DNA of 64,000 nucleotides from Bacteroidaceae bacterium (GTDB lineage Bacteria > Bacteroidota > Bacteroidia > Bacteroidales > Bacteroidaceae): the NCBI GenBank assembly GCA_017617315.1, contig JAFZWM010000019.1:18767-82766 (forward strand). The letters are read 5' to 3'. Shown one piece after another: positions 35,865 through 45,048 of this stretch; position 1 is the first letter of the stretch; each line of letters begins with the position of its first letter. The notes under the pieces were generated by a model that was not told where the DNA came from, ran no database searches, and saw only the letters and a list, made by a program, of their open reading frames with translations. A program made the translations under genes and the position numbers.

Positions 35865-36890
35865 ATGGAAGGAAAATTCTATCTTTGGCCAAAAGACTAT
35901 ATGGCTGACCCATCTGTTCACGTTTGGAACGGAAGAATTTATATATATCCATCTCACGACTGGGATGCTGGCGTTGGTGACGACGATTCTGGCGCAGAGT
36001 ATGAGATGAAGGACTATCACGTATTCTCTACTGACGACCTCGAGGCTGTATGCCGTGGCGAGAAGGAACTCGTTGATCATGGTTGCATCCTTGACCTTAA
36101 GGATATTCCATGGGCAAGCCATCAGCTTTGGGACAACGACGTTCAGGAGAAGAACGGCAAGTTCTATATGTATTTCCCTGCAAAGGATAAGACTGATATA
36201 TTCCGTACAGGTATTGCTGTTGCTGACAGACCAGAAGGTCCATTCATTCCTTTGAAGGATCCAATGCACGGCTCTTATTCTATCGACTATGCCGTATTCA
36301 AGGATGAGGACGGCAAGTACTATTTCTACTTCGGTGGAATCTGGGGCGGTCAGCTTCAGTGGTACAAGAACAACAAGATGTCGTTCAACGAGTCAGGCGT
36401 TGCAGCTCCACCTCCAGGAGACACGGATCCTATCGTTCCTGCAAAGAAGTCGGAGACTGATGCACTTCCATCACGCGTAGCCCTTCTTGCTGACGATATG
36501 CTTGGATTTGCAGAGGAGCCAAAGCCTGTTATCATCCTTGGCGAGGACGGCAAGCCTTTGAAGGCTGACGATCCACATCGCTTCTTCGAGGCTTCATGGA
36601 TGCACAAGTATAAGGGCAAGTATTATTTCTCTTATTCAACCGGTGATACTCACATGATTTGCTATGCAATCGGCGACAATCCTTACGGACCATTCACATA
36701 CAAGGGAGTAGTCCTCACTCCGGTTAAGGCTGGTTGGACAACTCACCACTCAATTGTAGAGTTCAAGGGCAAGTGGTATCTTTTCCACCACGATTCAGCC
36801 CCTTCTGGTGGCGTGAACAGTCTCCGCTCTTTGAAGGTTACAGAGCTTCACTACAATGAGGATGGTACAATCCAGACTATTGAAGGATAA
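35865..36890 (+). CDS. xynB: Cytoplasmic GH43 beta-xylosidase (XynB-like)
   Basis: 341 aa, no signal peptide. GH43 residues: D15 in MADPSV (base), D141 in SIDYAVF (pKa modulator) and E242 in FFEASWM (acid). The length is a bare five-bladed propeller without a C-terminal module. It would split xylo-oligosaccharides brought in by the symporter two genes upstream. Equivalent to XynB of the P. bryantii xyn cluster in type and position. Confidence 0.88.
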   Translation: MEGKFYLWPKDYMADPSVHVWNGRIYIYPSHDWDAGVGDDDSGAEYEMKDYHVFSTDDLEAVCRGEKELVDHGCILDLKDIPWASHQLWDNDVQEKNGKFYMYFPAKDKTDIFRTGIAVADRPEGPFIPLKDPMHGSYSIDYAVFKDEDGKYYFYFGGIWGGQLQWYKNNKMSFNESGVAAPPPGDTDPIVPAKKSETDALPSRVALLADDMLGFAEEPKPVIILGEDGKPLKADDPHRFFEASWMHKYKGKYYFSYSTGDTHMICYAIGDNPYGPFTYKGVVLTPVKAGWTTHHSIVEFKGKWYLFHHDSAPSGGVNSLRSLKVTELHYNEDGTIQTIEG

Positions 36891-36910
36891 GCAGAATAGC
36901 ATATAAAAAT

Positions 36911-39007
36911 ATGAGAAAAGCCTTTTTTACATTAGCATTATTATTCTCCGTTCTCTGTGCAAAAGCAGAGGATGGACATTCTCTTTGGCTGCGCTACAAT
37001 CAGGATGCGCGCCATGTAGACATAACGGTGAACCGCGACAGCAAGACCGTAAATCTTGCCGTTGAGGAGTTGCAGAAAGGCTGGAAGGGAATGCCCATAA
37101 GCCTTGTCGTTGCAAAACCAGGCAAGAAGCAGAAGTCTAAAAACGGAAAAGTTAAGCAGCAGTCTCCCGATGCCTTCACTATAGAGACGGTGAACAAGGC
37201 AAAGGAAGAGAAGCACATAAAGATTAGCTCGCAGACCGATGCGGGCATCTTGTATGGCGTATTCCACCTTTTGCGATTGCAGCAAAGTGGCAAGTTGCCA
37301 GCCGACATGTCATGGTTCAAGGTTTCAGAATCGCCTGTTTATCAGCACAGAATACTGAACCATTGGGACAATCTCGACGGAACGGTTGAACGCGGATATG
37401 CCGGTCATTCAATCTTCTGGCACGACAATGAGGCAGAGCCAACCTTTACCGACGATGATGCCAAACTATGGGCAGAATACGGAAGGGCAAATGCTTCTGT
37501 CGGCATAAACGGAACGGTTGTGAACAACGTGAACGCATCGCCAAAGATGTTGAGCAAGCCATACATCGACCATGTGTGCAAGATTGCAAACGTGTTGCGC
37601 CCTTACGGAATGAAGGTCTATGTGGCAATCAACTTTTCGTCGCCAAAGGAACTCGGCGGATTGTCTACATCCGACCCTCTGAATGCTGATGTAAAAAACT
37701 GGTGGAAGAAAAAGGCTGCTGAAATATACAAGCAGATTCCTGATTTCGGCGGATTCCTTGTGAAGGCAAATTCTGAAGGATTGCCAGGACCGCAGGATTT
37801 CGGTCGCACCCACGCCGACGGAGCTAACATGCTTGCCGACGTTCTGAAGCCTCACGGCGGAATTGTGATGTGGCGCGCCTTCGTCTACAAGTCAGACGAC
37901 AGCGATAGAGCAAAGCAGGCTTATCAGGAGTTTATGCCGCTCGATGGACAGTTCCGCGACAATGTCATCATTCAGATAAAGAACGGTCCAATCGATTTTC
38001 AGCCACGCGAGCCGTTCAGTCCGCTTTTCGGTGCTCTGAAGAAGACTCAGACTATGATTGAGTTCCAAATTACTCAGGAGTATCTTGGTCATAGCTTCCA
38101 GTTGTGCTATCTTGCACCTATGTGGCAGGAATGTCTGATGAGCGACACTTATCAGAAAGGCGAGGGCACAACCATCGCAAGAGTTACCGACGGCAAGACA
38201 TATCCGCAGAAATACACGGCCATTGCCGGAGTTTCAAACGTTGGACGCGACATAAACTGGTGCGGACACATCTTTGCACAGAGCAACTGGTATGCCTTCG
38301 GCCGATTGGCATGGAATTGCAACCTCGACAGCAAGGACATTGCTGAGGAGTGGATTGCGCAGACATTCTGCACCGACAAGGATTTTGTTCAGAAAGTTGA
38401 ATCGATAATGATGGACAGCCGCGAAGCCGTTGTCAACTACATGATGCCGCTCGGCTTGCACCATCTGTTTGCATGGACTCATCACTACGGCCCGGAGCCT
38501 TGGTGCGATATTCCGGGAGCAAGAGCCGACTGGCTGCCAAGCTATTATCACAAGGCGGCTGAAGACGGCATCGGATTCGACCGCAGCAGCAAGGGCACAA
38601 ACGCCGTGAGCCAGTATCACGAGCCGCTCAGCACTCAGTTTGATGACGTGAAGACTTGCCCTGACGAGTATCTGCTCTGGTTCCACCATCTGCCTTGGGA
38701 TTACAAGATGCAGAACGGCGAGACTTTGTGGAGCGCGCTTTGCCACAAGTACGACAAGGGCGTTAAGCAGGTAAGAAACTATCAGGTTGTTTGGGACGGA
38801 CTTGAAAAATATGTTGATGCTGACCGGTTCAAGCATGTGCAGAGTAAGCTGCGTCGTCAGGCGCACGATGCCATGTGGTGGCGTGATGCTTGTCTGCTGT
38901 ATTTCCAGCAGTACAGCAAGATGCCTCTGCCAAGCGATGTAGAGCGTCCGGTCAAAGATCTCGACGAATACAAGCAGGTTAGATTCAGATGGTCGCATCA
39001 TAACTGA
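36911..39007 (+). CDS. aguA: GH67 alpha-glucuronidase
   Basis: 698 aa with signal peptide (to LCAKA). N-terminal beta domain (about 20-140), then the TIM barrel with GH67 motifs: HWDNLDGTVERGYAGHSIF, the KANSEGLPGPQDFGRTHADGAN region with a catalytic Glu, and IIQIKNGPIDFQPREPFSPLFG. It removes 4-O-methyl-glucuronate from the end of xylo-oligosaccharides. The signal peptide puts it in the periplasm, ahead of uptake by the symporter. Last gene of the xyn operon, 20 bp after the GH43, with a terminator behind it. Confidence 0.92.
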   Translation: MRKAFFTLALLFSVLCAKAEDGHSLWLRYNQDARHVDITVNRDSKTVNLAVEELQKGWKGMPISLVVAKPGKKQKSKNGKVKQQSPDAFTIETVNKAKEEKHIKISSQTDAGILYGVFHLLRLQQSGKLPADMSWFKVSESPVYQHRILNHWDNLDGTVERGYAGHSIFWHDNEAEPTFTDDDAKLWAEYGRANASVGINGTVVNNVNASPKMLSKPYIDHVCKIANVLRPYGMKVYVAINFSSPKELGGLSTSDPLNADVKNWWKKKAAEIYKQIPDFGGFLVKANSEGLPGPQDFGRTHADGANMLADVLKPHGGIVMWRAFVYKSDDSDRAKQAYQEFMPLDGQFRDNVIIQIKNGPIDFQPREPFSPLFGALKKTQTMIEFQITQEYLGHSFQLCYLAPMWQECLMSDTYQKGEGTTIARVTDGKTYPQKYTAIAGVSNVGRDINWCGHIFAQSNWYAFGRLAWNCNLDSKDIAEEWIAQTFCTDKDFVQKVESIMMDSREAVVNYMMPLGLHHLFAWTHHYGPEPWCDIPGARADWLPSYYHKAAEDGIGFDRSSKGTNAVSQYHEPLSTQFDDVKTCPDEYLLWFHHLPWDYKMQNGETLWSALCHKYDKGVKQVRNYQVVWDGLEKYVDADRFKHVQSKLRRQAHDAMWWRDACLLYFQQYSKMPLPSDVERPVKDLDEYKQVRFRWSHHN

Positions 39008-39039
39008 TACAAACCAAGATTTTTCTTTTGAGAAGTAAA

Positions 39040-39069
39040 AAAAAAGCGGTATGTTTGTACCGCTTTTTT
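39040..39069 (+). terminator. Terminator of the xyn operon
   Basis: AAAAAAGCGGTA pairs with TACCGCTTTTTT (12 bp). Confidence 0.85.
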
Positions 39070-39091
39070 GATTTTAACGTAAAATTACATA

Positions 39092-40135
39092 ATGTTCAAC
39101 GATTCAATATTCGATGCGCAGAACATCGAACTTCTAAGGAAAAAGATTTCACAGGCTAACAATGTTGTAATTTGTGTGCATGTGTCGCCCGACGGCGATG
39201 CCGTAGGCTCGGCAACCGGACTGGCCGCATATCTGCGTCAGATAGGGAAGAACGTAACCCTAATCTTCCCGAATCAGATGCCCGATTTTCTGAAGGTCGT
39301 ACCGTCATCGCACGATCATCTTCGCTACGACAGAAGTCCCGAGGCTTCAGACCTCATGATAAAGGCTGCCGACCTCATCTTCTGCCTTGACTTTAACAGC
39401 AAAAACCGAATTACCGATATGGGCGAGAAGATTTCGGCGGCAAAGGCCTACAAGATAATGATTGACCATCATCTCGACCCCGACGATTTGTGCGACTTGG
39501 TTTTCTCTTATCCCGAGATGAGTTCGACATGCGAGCTCGTATTCCGCATTCTCTGGACGATGGGCGAGTACGACAATCTCTCGTATGAAACATGCAAGTC
39601 GCTCTATATCGGAATGATGACCGACACCGGCGAGCTGAGCTACAACAGCAACCGGAGCGAGGTGTTTACAACCATTGCCATGCTCATCGAGAAAGGCATC
39701 GACCGCGACGAAGTTCACAACGAACTCTTTATGAACGGAACCGAGTCGCGTTACCGAATGCAGGGACACATGCTTAAGGATAACCTTACGCTTTATCCTG
39801 AATTTGGTGCTGCCCTTCAGACTCTTACGAAGGAAGAGTTCAAGGAGTACGGCTGCATAAAGGGCGATACCGAGGGCAATGTAAATATTCCGCTGGCTAT
39901 AAAAGGCATCAATTTTTCAGCCTTTCTGCGCGAGGATACCGAGAAGGAGAATACTATCAGAGTGTCGCTCCGTTCGCTTGGCGACATAAAGTGCAACGAG
40001 ATTTCGGCCGCATGCTTTAACGGCGGAGGACATGCCAGAGCATCGGGCGGAGAGCTTCATTGCTCGATGGAAGAGGCTGTTGAAGTCTTCAACAAGGCAC
40101 TCGTCAAGTTTGAGGACATGCTAAAGGCAAAATAG
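39092..40135 (+). CDS. nrnA: DHH-family phosphoesterase (NrnA-like oligoribonuclease/PAP phosphatase)
   Basis: 347 aa, cytoplasmic. DHH motifs in order: HVSPDGDAVGS (metal ligands), LDFN, MIDHHLDPD (the DHH box) and TDTGELSY; the C-terminal DHHA1 part ends with FNGGGHARASGG. This set is typical of NrnA, which degrades nano-RNAs and 3'-phosphoadenosine 5'-phosphate. It sits right after the xyn terminator and has no link to xylan. Confidence 0.85.
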   Translation: MFNDSIFDAQNIELLRKKISQANNVVICVHVSPDGDAVGSATGLAAYLRQIGKNVTLIFPNQMPDFLKVVPSSHDHLRYDRSPEASDLMIKAADLIFCLDFNSKNRITDMGEKISAAKAYKIMIDHHLDPDDLCDLVFSYPEMSSTCELVFRILWTMGEYDNLSYETCKSLYIGMMTDTGELSYNSNRSEVFTTIAMLIEKGIDRDEVHNELFMNGTESRYRMQGHMLKDNLTLYPEFGAALQTLTKEEFKEYGCIKGDTEGNVNIPLAIKGINFSAFLREDTEKENTIRVSLRSLGDIKCNEISAACFNGGGHARASGGELHCSMEEAVEVFNKALVKFEDMLKAK

Positions 40136-40265
40136 GCGATTTTCTGCCCCTGAAAGACGAGATTATAAAAACCGGAGGTTGCGGTGGCATTCTGCGCTAT
40201 CGCACTTTTTCGGGCTGCGCGCATTAATTAGCGTTGCAGAATTTTGTCTTTTTCAATGAGTTTAT

Positions 40266-40273
40266 TATTTTTG
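40266..40273 (+). promoter_or_regulatory. -7 box for the DUF4827-glmM operon
   Basis: TATTTTTG lies 21 bp before the ATG at 40295. The in-frame start at 40244 would be upstream of the box and is rejected. Confidence 0.55.
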
Positions 40274-40294
40274 CAACGATTTTATTCAAAAATA

Positions 40295-40939
40295 ATGCGA
40301 AAAAAAAGTTTTTTATACCTAATCCTACTATTTGGAAATTTAATGTTCACGGCATGTAACGATGTTGTGAGCTATGCCGACTTAAAGGAAAAAGAAAAGG
40401 ATGCAATCAATTCTTTTCTTGTGTCGAACAATTTTGTCGAAGGACCTATAAACGTCATCAGCCAGGCTGAGTTTATAGCCAAGGATTCGACAACCGATGT
40501 CAGCAAAAACGAGTTCGTGCTCCTTGGAAGTACAGGTGTCTACATGCAGATTGTGCGAAAGGGCGACGGCGTTAAGATGAAAAGCGGCGATTCGAAAACC
40601 GTTCTTGCACGTTTCTTGGAGTACAACATCCAGTCGGGAGATACAATCCTGACAAACCGTTTCAGCGCTTCGAACGTTGACAAATTCACCGTTTCTCTTA
40701 CAGGAACAACGTTCACAGGCTCGTTCATCTCCGGATATATGTACAGCTATTATTCATCGTCTTACGGAACATCCGTTCCAACGGCGTGGATGATTCCGCT
40801 GAGCTATATAAACCTTGGAAGAAATACCGCCGACTTGGCGGAAGTTCGCCTTATAGTACCTCACGATCAGGGCACGCAGGCTGCATCGCAGAGTGTGTAC
40901 CCTACATATTATGAAATATCTTACGAAGCAGGATTATGA
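40295..40939 (+). CDS. DUF4827-like lipoprotein
   Basis: 214 aa. Lipobox LFGNLMFTAC. The body (YADLKEKEKDAINSFL, then EYNIQSGDTILTNRF and TAWMIPLSYINLG) resembles DUF4827 proteins, some of which look like FKBP-type folds. The stop overlaps the glmM start by 4 bp (ATGA). The pairing suggests an envelope role, but the function is unknown. Confidence 0.7.
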   Translation: MRKKSFLYLILLFGNLMFTACNDVVSYADLKEKEKDAINSFLVSNNFVEGPINVISQAEFIAKDSTTDVSKNEFVLLGSTGVYMQIVRKGDGVKMKSGDSKTVLARFLEYNIQSGDTILTNRFSASNVDKFTVSLTGTTFTGSFISGYMYSYYSSSYGTSVPTAWMIPLSYINLGRNTADLAEVRLIVPHDQGTQAASQSVYPTYYEISYEAGL

Positions 40940-42324
40940 CACTAATCAAATCAATTTCGGGCATCCGCGGAACAATCGGCGGTGCCGCAGGAGAAGGCTT
41001 GAACCCTCTTGACATTGTAAAGTTTACTTCGGCGTATGCAACTCTTATACGCAAGACAAGTAAGGTTCAGTCTGGAAAAATCGTAGTAGGCCGAGATGCT
41101 CGTATCTCTGGCGAGATGGTAAAGAACGTTGTTTGCGGAACCCTCATGGGAATGGGATTCGATGTTGTTAACATCGGTCTTGCAACAACTCCAACAACAG
41201 AACTGGCTGTAACAATGTTTGGTGCCGACGGCGGTATCATTCTCACTGCAAGCCACAACCCACGTCAGTGGAATGCCCTCAAGCTCCTCAACGAGCACGG
41301 CGAGTTCCTTAACAAACAGGAAGGCGAGGAAGTTCTTCGCATTGCCGAGGCCGAGGATTTTGCATTTGCCGATGTTGACCATCTTGGCAAATATACCGAG
41401 GACAATACGATGGATCAGAAGCACATCGACAGCGTTCTCGCTCTGAAGCTTGTTGATGTCGAAGCCATCAGAAAAGCAAACTTCAAGGTTGCGATAGATA
41501 CAGTAAACAGCGTAGGAGGAATCATTCTTCCAAAGCTTCTGAAGCAGCTGGGCGTAGAGACTGTTACTGGTCTTTATACCGAGGCTACAGGCGATTTTCA
41601 GCATAACCCAGAGCCATTGGAGAAGAACCTTTCGGACATCATGAATCTGATGAAGAAAGGCGAGCACGATGTTGCATTCGTAGTTGACCCTGATGTTGAC
41701 AGACTTGCATTTATCTGCGAAGACGGAACAATGTACGGCGAGGAGTACACTCTCGTAACTGTTGCTGACTACGTTCTTCAGCATACTCCGGGCAATACAG
41801 TAAGCAACCTCAGTTCAACACGCGCTTTGAGAGACGTTACACGTCAGTACGGCTGCGAATATAACGCTGCTGCCGTTGGCGAGGTTAACGTAACAACAAA
41901 GATGAAGGAGACAAACGCCGTTATTGGCGGCGAAGGAAATGGCGGAGTTATCTATCCAGAAAGCCATTACGGACGCGATGCCCTCGTTGGAATCGCCTTG
42001 TTCCTCAGCCACTTGGCACACAAGAAGATGAAGGTGAGCGAGCTTCGTGCAACCTATCCTCCATATTTCATTGCCAAGAATCGCATCGACCTTACCCCAG
42101 ACACTGATGTAGACGCCATTCTCGAGAAGGTGAAGGACCTCTACAAAGACGAGGAGGTGAACGACATAGACGGCGTGAAGATTGACTTTGCCGACAAGTG
42201 GGTTCACTTGCGCAAGAGCAATACCGAGCCGATTATCCGTGTCTATTCAGAGGCTTCGACAATGGAGGCAGCCGACGAACTGGGTAAGAAGATTATGGAT
42301 ATAGTTTATTCAATGACAAAATAA
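40936..42324 (+). CDS. glmM: Phosphoglucosamine mutase / phosphohexomutase
   Basis: 462 aa, cytoplasmic. Alpha-D-phosphohexomutase motifs: SGIRGTIGG at the N-terminus, catalytic Ser106 in LTASHNP, the metal loop DPDVDR (about 238), sugar loop GGEGNGGV, and phosphate loop RKSNTEPIIRVY. GlmM makes glucosamine-1-phosphate for peptidoglycan and LPS; phosphomannomutase is the main alternative. Part of an operon with DUF4827 upstream and a lipoprotein and hemW downstream. Confidence 0.85.
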   Translation: MTLIKSISGIRGTIGGAAGEGLNPLDIVKFTSAYATLIRKTSKVQSGKIVVGRDARISGEMVKNVVCGTLMGMGFDVVNIGLATTPTTELAVTMFGADGGIILTASHNPRQWNALKLLNEHGEFLNKQEGEEVLRIAEAEDFAFADVDHLGKYTEDNTMDQKHIDSVLALKLVDVEAIRKANFKVAIDTVNSVGGIILPKLLKQLGVETVTGLYTEATGDFQHNPEPLEKNLSDIMNLMKKGEHDVAFVVDPDVDRLAFICEDGTMYGEEYTLVTVADYVLQHTPGNTVSNLSSTRALRDVTRQYGCEYNAAAVGEVNVTTKMKETNAVIGGEGNGGVIYPESHYGRDALVGIALFLSHLAHKKMKVSELRATYPPYFIAKNRIDLTPDTDVDAILEKVKDLYKDEEVNDIDGVKIDFADKWVHLRKSNTEPIIRVYSEASTMEAADELGKKIMDIVYSMTK

Positions 42325-42326
42325 TA

Positions 42327-43847
42327 ATGATTTTTAGACTTAAACCTTTTTTCGGAGCACTTCTGATGCTCTGTGCTGTTGCTTTTACAAGTTGTCATGA
42401 AGATGAGGGCTGGGACTGCCCTTACAAGATAACTGTAAACATGCCTGTTTATGAGAATGCAGCATCAGGCGACCCGACATTCCTTTCGGGCAAGCTGAAC
42501 GGCGGCGAGCAGGTGTGTGTGCTCGACCTTACAAGCTCTATCAACCGTTCAATCCTTACAAATGACGGAAACGGTGAGTTTTCGGGCAGATTGTACGGAG
42601 GTCACGACAACGACCGCATGTCTGTGTTCTATCCTGCATCGGCGGTAAACGCTTATACAAGCGATACGCTTACGCAGACACTCAGCGCGATGGATCAGCT
42701 TGGAACGGCAAAGGACTTGCAGAAATATATGTATGCGTGGGCAAAGGATACGCTAAGCGTTACATATACCGCGCAGACCGCTTATTCAACTCGCAAGCTC
42801 GGCGCACTTACAGGCGTGGTTAAATGGATGTTCACAACCGACGGCGTTACGCCGATAAAGGACATCGTGAGCGTTGTTGCATCATCAGAAATCGGAACGA
42901 TGTACTCTAAGAGAGTGTTCAGAATGAGCACAGGAGGATATTCAAGTTCAACCGAAGGAAGTGTTTCGATGACAAATGCCGATGGAGTTACAGGAACAAT
43001 CTATATGTCGATGTTCCCAGCCACATTCGTTCAGCTTCACTTTACGGTGATGACGAAGAATGGCGACAGATACGAGGCTGTTCAGCCTGAAGTATCTACT
43101 TACGAGGCAGGGAAGGTTTATGATACTGAAGTCTTCACTTGTCAGCCAATTGCCAAGGCAAAGGTGGGCGACTACTATTACAGCGACGGCTCAACAAGTT
43201 CTGTGCTTAATGCCGGACGCACTTGCGTGGGCATTGTATATGCGCTTACAAACGCAAATGGCGAGATTGACCAGAACCTGAAAGAGTCTTCATCGGGCTG
43301 TGTGGTTGCCGTAAAGGATTTGAACAATTCAACCCTTTACCGTTGGAGTGCGAAGGTTGAGAATACATCAATCGCCGACTATACCACCGTAGACGGAAGC
43401 AAGAACACTGCGTTCCTTCCTTTCTACAAAGGTCAGGCTGGCGTTTATTATTCAACAGAGAACAAACTCGAAATTTCAGACGCAAGCAATATCGCATCAT
43501 GGCCTAAGCAGGGCTGTATATCAGATTTTGCGGGCGACGACCACGCGCAGTATTTCACAAGCAGCACTTACTATGCTGCCGGATACAACTGCCGTAACGG
43601 CGGACTTTCTTCGCTCAACTGGTATCTGCCAAGTATGGGCGAGCTGATGATGGTCTACCTTCTTGAGAAGGATGGCGTTATCGGTCATGACAAGCAGTCG
43701 CCATACATCAACCTGAACGACCAGTCATATTGGTCGTCATCAGAATATGACGACAGTCATGCGTGGGCATTCTCTTACACAAGCGCGAACATTTTTGTTT
43801 GCTACAAGACCAGCACACACAGTGTGCGCCCTGTTCTGAAATTCTAA
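42327..43847 (+). CDS. Lipoprotein with C-terminal DUF1566/FISUMP-like domain
   Basis: 506 aa. Lipobox LCAVAFTSC. The N-terminal half looks like a fimbrillin-type beta-sandwich (CPYKITVNMPVYEN; LGALTGVVKWMF). The C-terminal 120 residues carry NWYLPSMGELMMVY, QSYWSSSEY and HSVRPVLKF, the DUF1566/FISUMP pattern found at the ends of Bacteroidetes surface proteins. Starts 2 bp after glmM. Probably surface-exposed; partner and role unknown. Confidence 0.7.
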   Translation: MIFRLKPFFGALLMLCAVAFTSCHEDEGWDCPYKITVNMPVYENAASGDPTFLSGKLNGGEQVCVLDLTSSINRSILTNDGNGEFSGRLYGGHDNDRMSVFYPASAVNAYTSDTLTQTLSAMDQLGTAKDLQKYMYAWAKDTLSVTYTAQTAYSTRKLGALTGVVKWMFTTDGVTPIKDIVSVVASSEIGTMYSKRVFRMSTGGYSSSTEGSVSMTNADGVTGTIYMSMFPATFVQLHFTVMTKNGDRYEAVQPEVSTYEAGKVYDTEVFTCQPIAKAKVGDYYYSDGSTSSVLNAGRTCVGIVYALTNANGEIDQNLKESSSGCVVAVKDLNNSTLYRWSAKVENTSIADYTTVDGSKNTAFLPFYKGQAGVYYSTENKLEISDASNIASWPKQGCISDFAGDDHAQYFTSSTYYAAGYNCRNGGLSSLNWYLPSMGELMMVYLLEKDGVIGHDKQSPYINLNDQSYWSSSEYDDSHAWAFSYTSANIFVCYKTSTHSVRPVLKF

Positions 43848-43871
43848 GGAAAGTATAATTTTTGCAGCTTA

Positions 43872-45011
43872 ATGGCTGGAATTTATATTCACATACCGTT
43901 CTGTCAGCGTCGTTGCATCTATTGCGATTTTTATTCAACGACCGATGCTGACAGGACGGTTTCTTATGTCCGTGCCCTTAGAAAGGAGTTCCAGATGCGA
44001 AAGGATTATCTGCACGGCGAAACTATCGAAACTATCTATCTTGGCGGAGGAACGCCGTCGCAGCTTTCGGTTTCTCTGTTGGCTGAGATTCTCGACGGCA
44101 TATATTCTGTTTTTGAAGTCGGAGAGAATGCCGAGGTTACGATAGAATGTAATCCCGACGATTTGAGCGAGGATTATGTCCGCGGATTGCGCAGTCTTGC
44201 GTTTAATCGCGTAAGCATGGGCGTTCAGAGTTTCAGCGACGAGCATCTTACGCGACTTCGCCGCCGACATTCTGCCGCGCAGGCTATTGAGGCCGTGCGA
44301 TGCCTTCAGAAATCAGGAATTGCAAACATCAGCATCGATTTGATTTACGGACTTCCGGGTGAGACTCTTTCTGAATGGAAGAGCGACTTGGATAAGGCAT
44401 TTTCGCTCGATGTTCCGCATCTTTCGGCATATCATCTGATGTATGAAGAAGGAACGCCGCTCTACAAACTTTATCAGCAGCACAAGGTGAGCGAGGTGGC
44501 GGAAGATTTGAGCGTGGCGATGTTCGAAACGCTTATTGACAAGAGTGCGGCGGCTGGCTACGAGCATTACGAGATAAGCAATTTCTGCTATCCCGATATG
44601 TATTCGCGGCACAACAGCAGCTATTGGCACGGTATTCCGTATCTGGGCTGCGGAGCGTCGGCGCACAGTTTCGACGGACGGTCGCGCCAGTGGAACGTTG
44701 CCTCTCTTTCGGAATATATCGAGGGCATTGAGAACGGAAAGTTGAACTGTGAGACCGAAGAACTCGACATCTGCACTCGTTACAACGATTTTGTGATGAC
44801 GGCTTTGCGCACAAGCATCGGCTTGTCGATTTCCCAGATGCGTTTGCAGTTTGGTGCTGAACTTTCGGATTATTGTATGAAGATGGCGCGGACATCGCTC
44901 TCGAACGGATTGCTCGAGATTGTCGAACGAGACGGCGACCGCTATCTGAAACTCAGCAGAAAAGGCATTTTTGTGAGCGACGATGTTATGAGCGACCTCA
45001 TGTGGGTGTAA
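43872..45011 (+). CDS. hemW: Radical SAM heme chaperone HemW
   Basis: 379 aa. The 4Fe-4S motif is C11-x3-C15-x2-C18 (PFCQRRCIYCDF), followed by YLGGGTPS and ISIDLIYGLPGET, and the HemW-type stretch YEISNF with GCGASAHSF. HemW transfers heme to respiratory proteins and is often misnamed as oxygen-independent coproporphyrinogen oxidase. It lacks the extra cysteine pattern of HemN. It is 24 bp after the DUF1566 lipoprotein gene and meets the GH43-GH28 gene tail to tail. Confidence 0.9.
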   Translation: MAGIYIHIPFCQRRCIYCDFYSTTDADRTVSYVRALRKEFQMRKDYLHGETIETIYLGGGTPSQLSVSLLAEILDGIYSVFEVGENAEVTIECNPDDLSEDYVRGLRSLAFNRVSMGVQSFSDEHLTRLRRRHSAAQAIEAVRCLQKSGIANISIDLIYGLPGETLSEWKSDLDKAFSLDVPHLSAYHLMYEEGTPLYKLYQQHKVSEVAEDLSVAMFETLIDKSAAAGYEHYEISNFCYPDMYSRHNSSYWHGIPYLGCGASAHSFDGRSRQWNVASLSEYIEGIENGKLNCETEELDICTRYNDFVMTALRTSIGLSISQMRLQFGAELSDYCMKMARTSLSNGLLEIVERDGDRYLKLSRKGIFVSDDVMSDLMWV

Positions 45012-45048
45012 AAAAAGTGTGATGACGTTTCTGTCACCACACATCACA
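45010..45048 (-). terminator. Terminator of the GH43-GH28 gene
   Basis: Arms TGTGATG (45018-45024) and CATCACA (45042-45048), with a T run on the minus strand at 45016-45010. It overlaps the last codons of that gene. The stem is only 7 bp. Confidence 0.45.
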
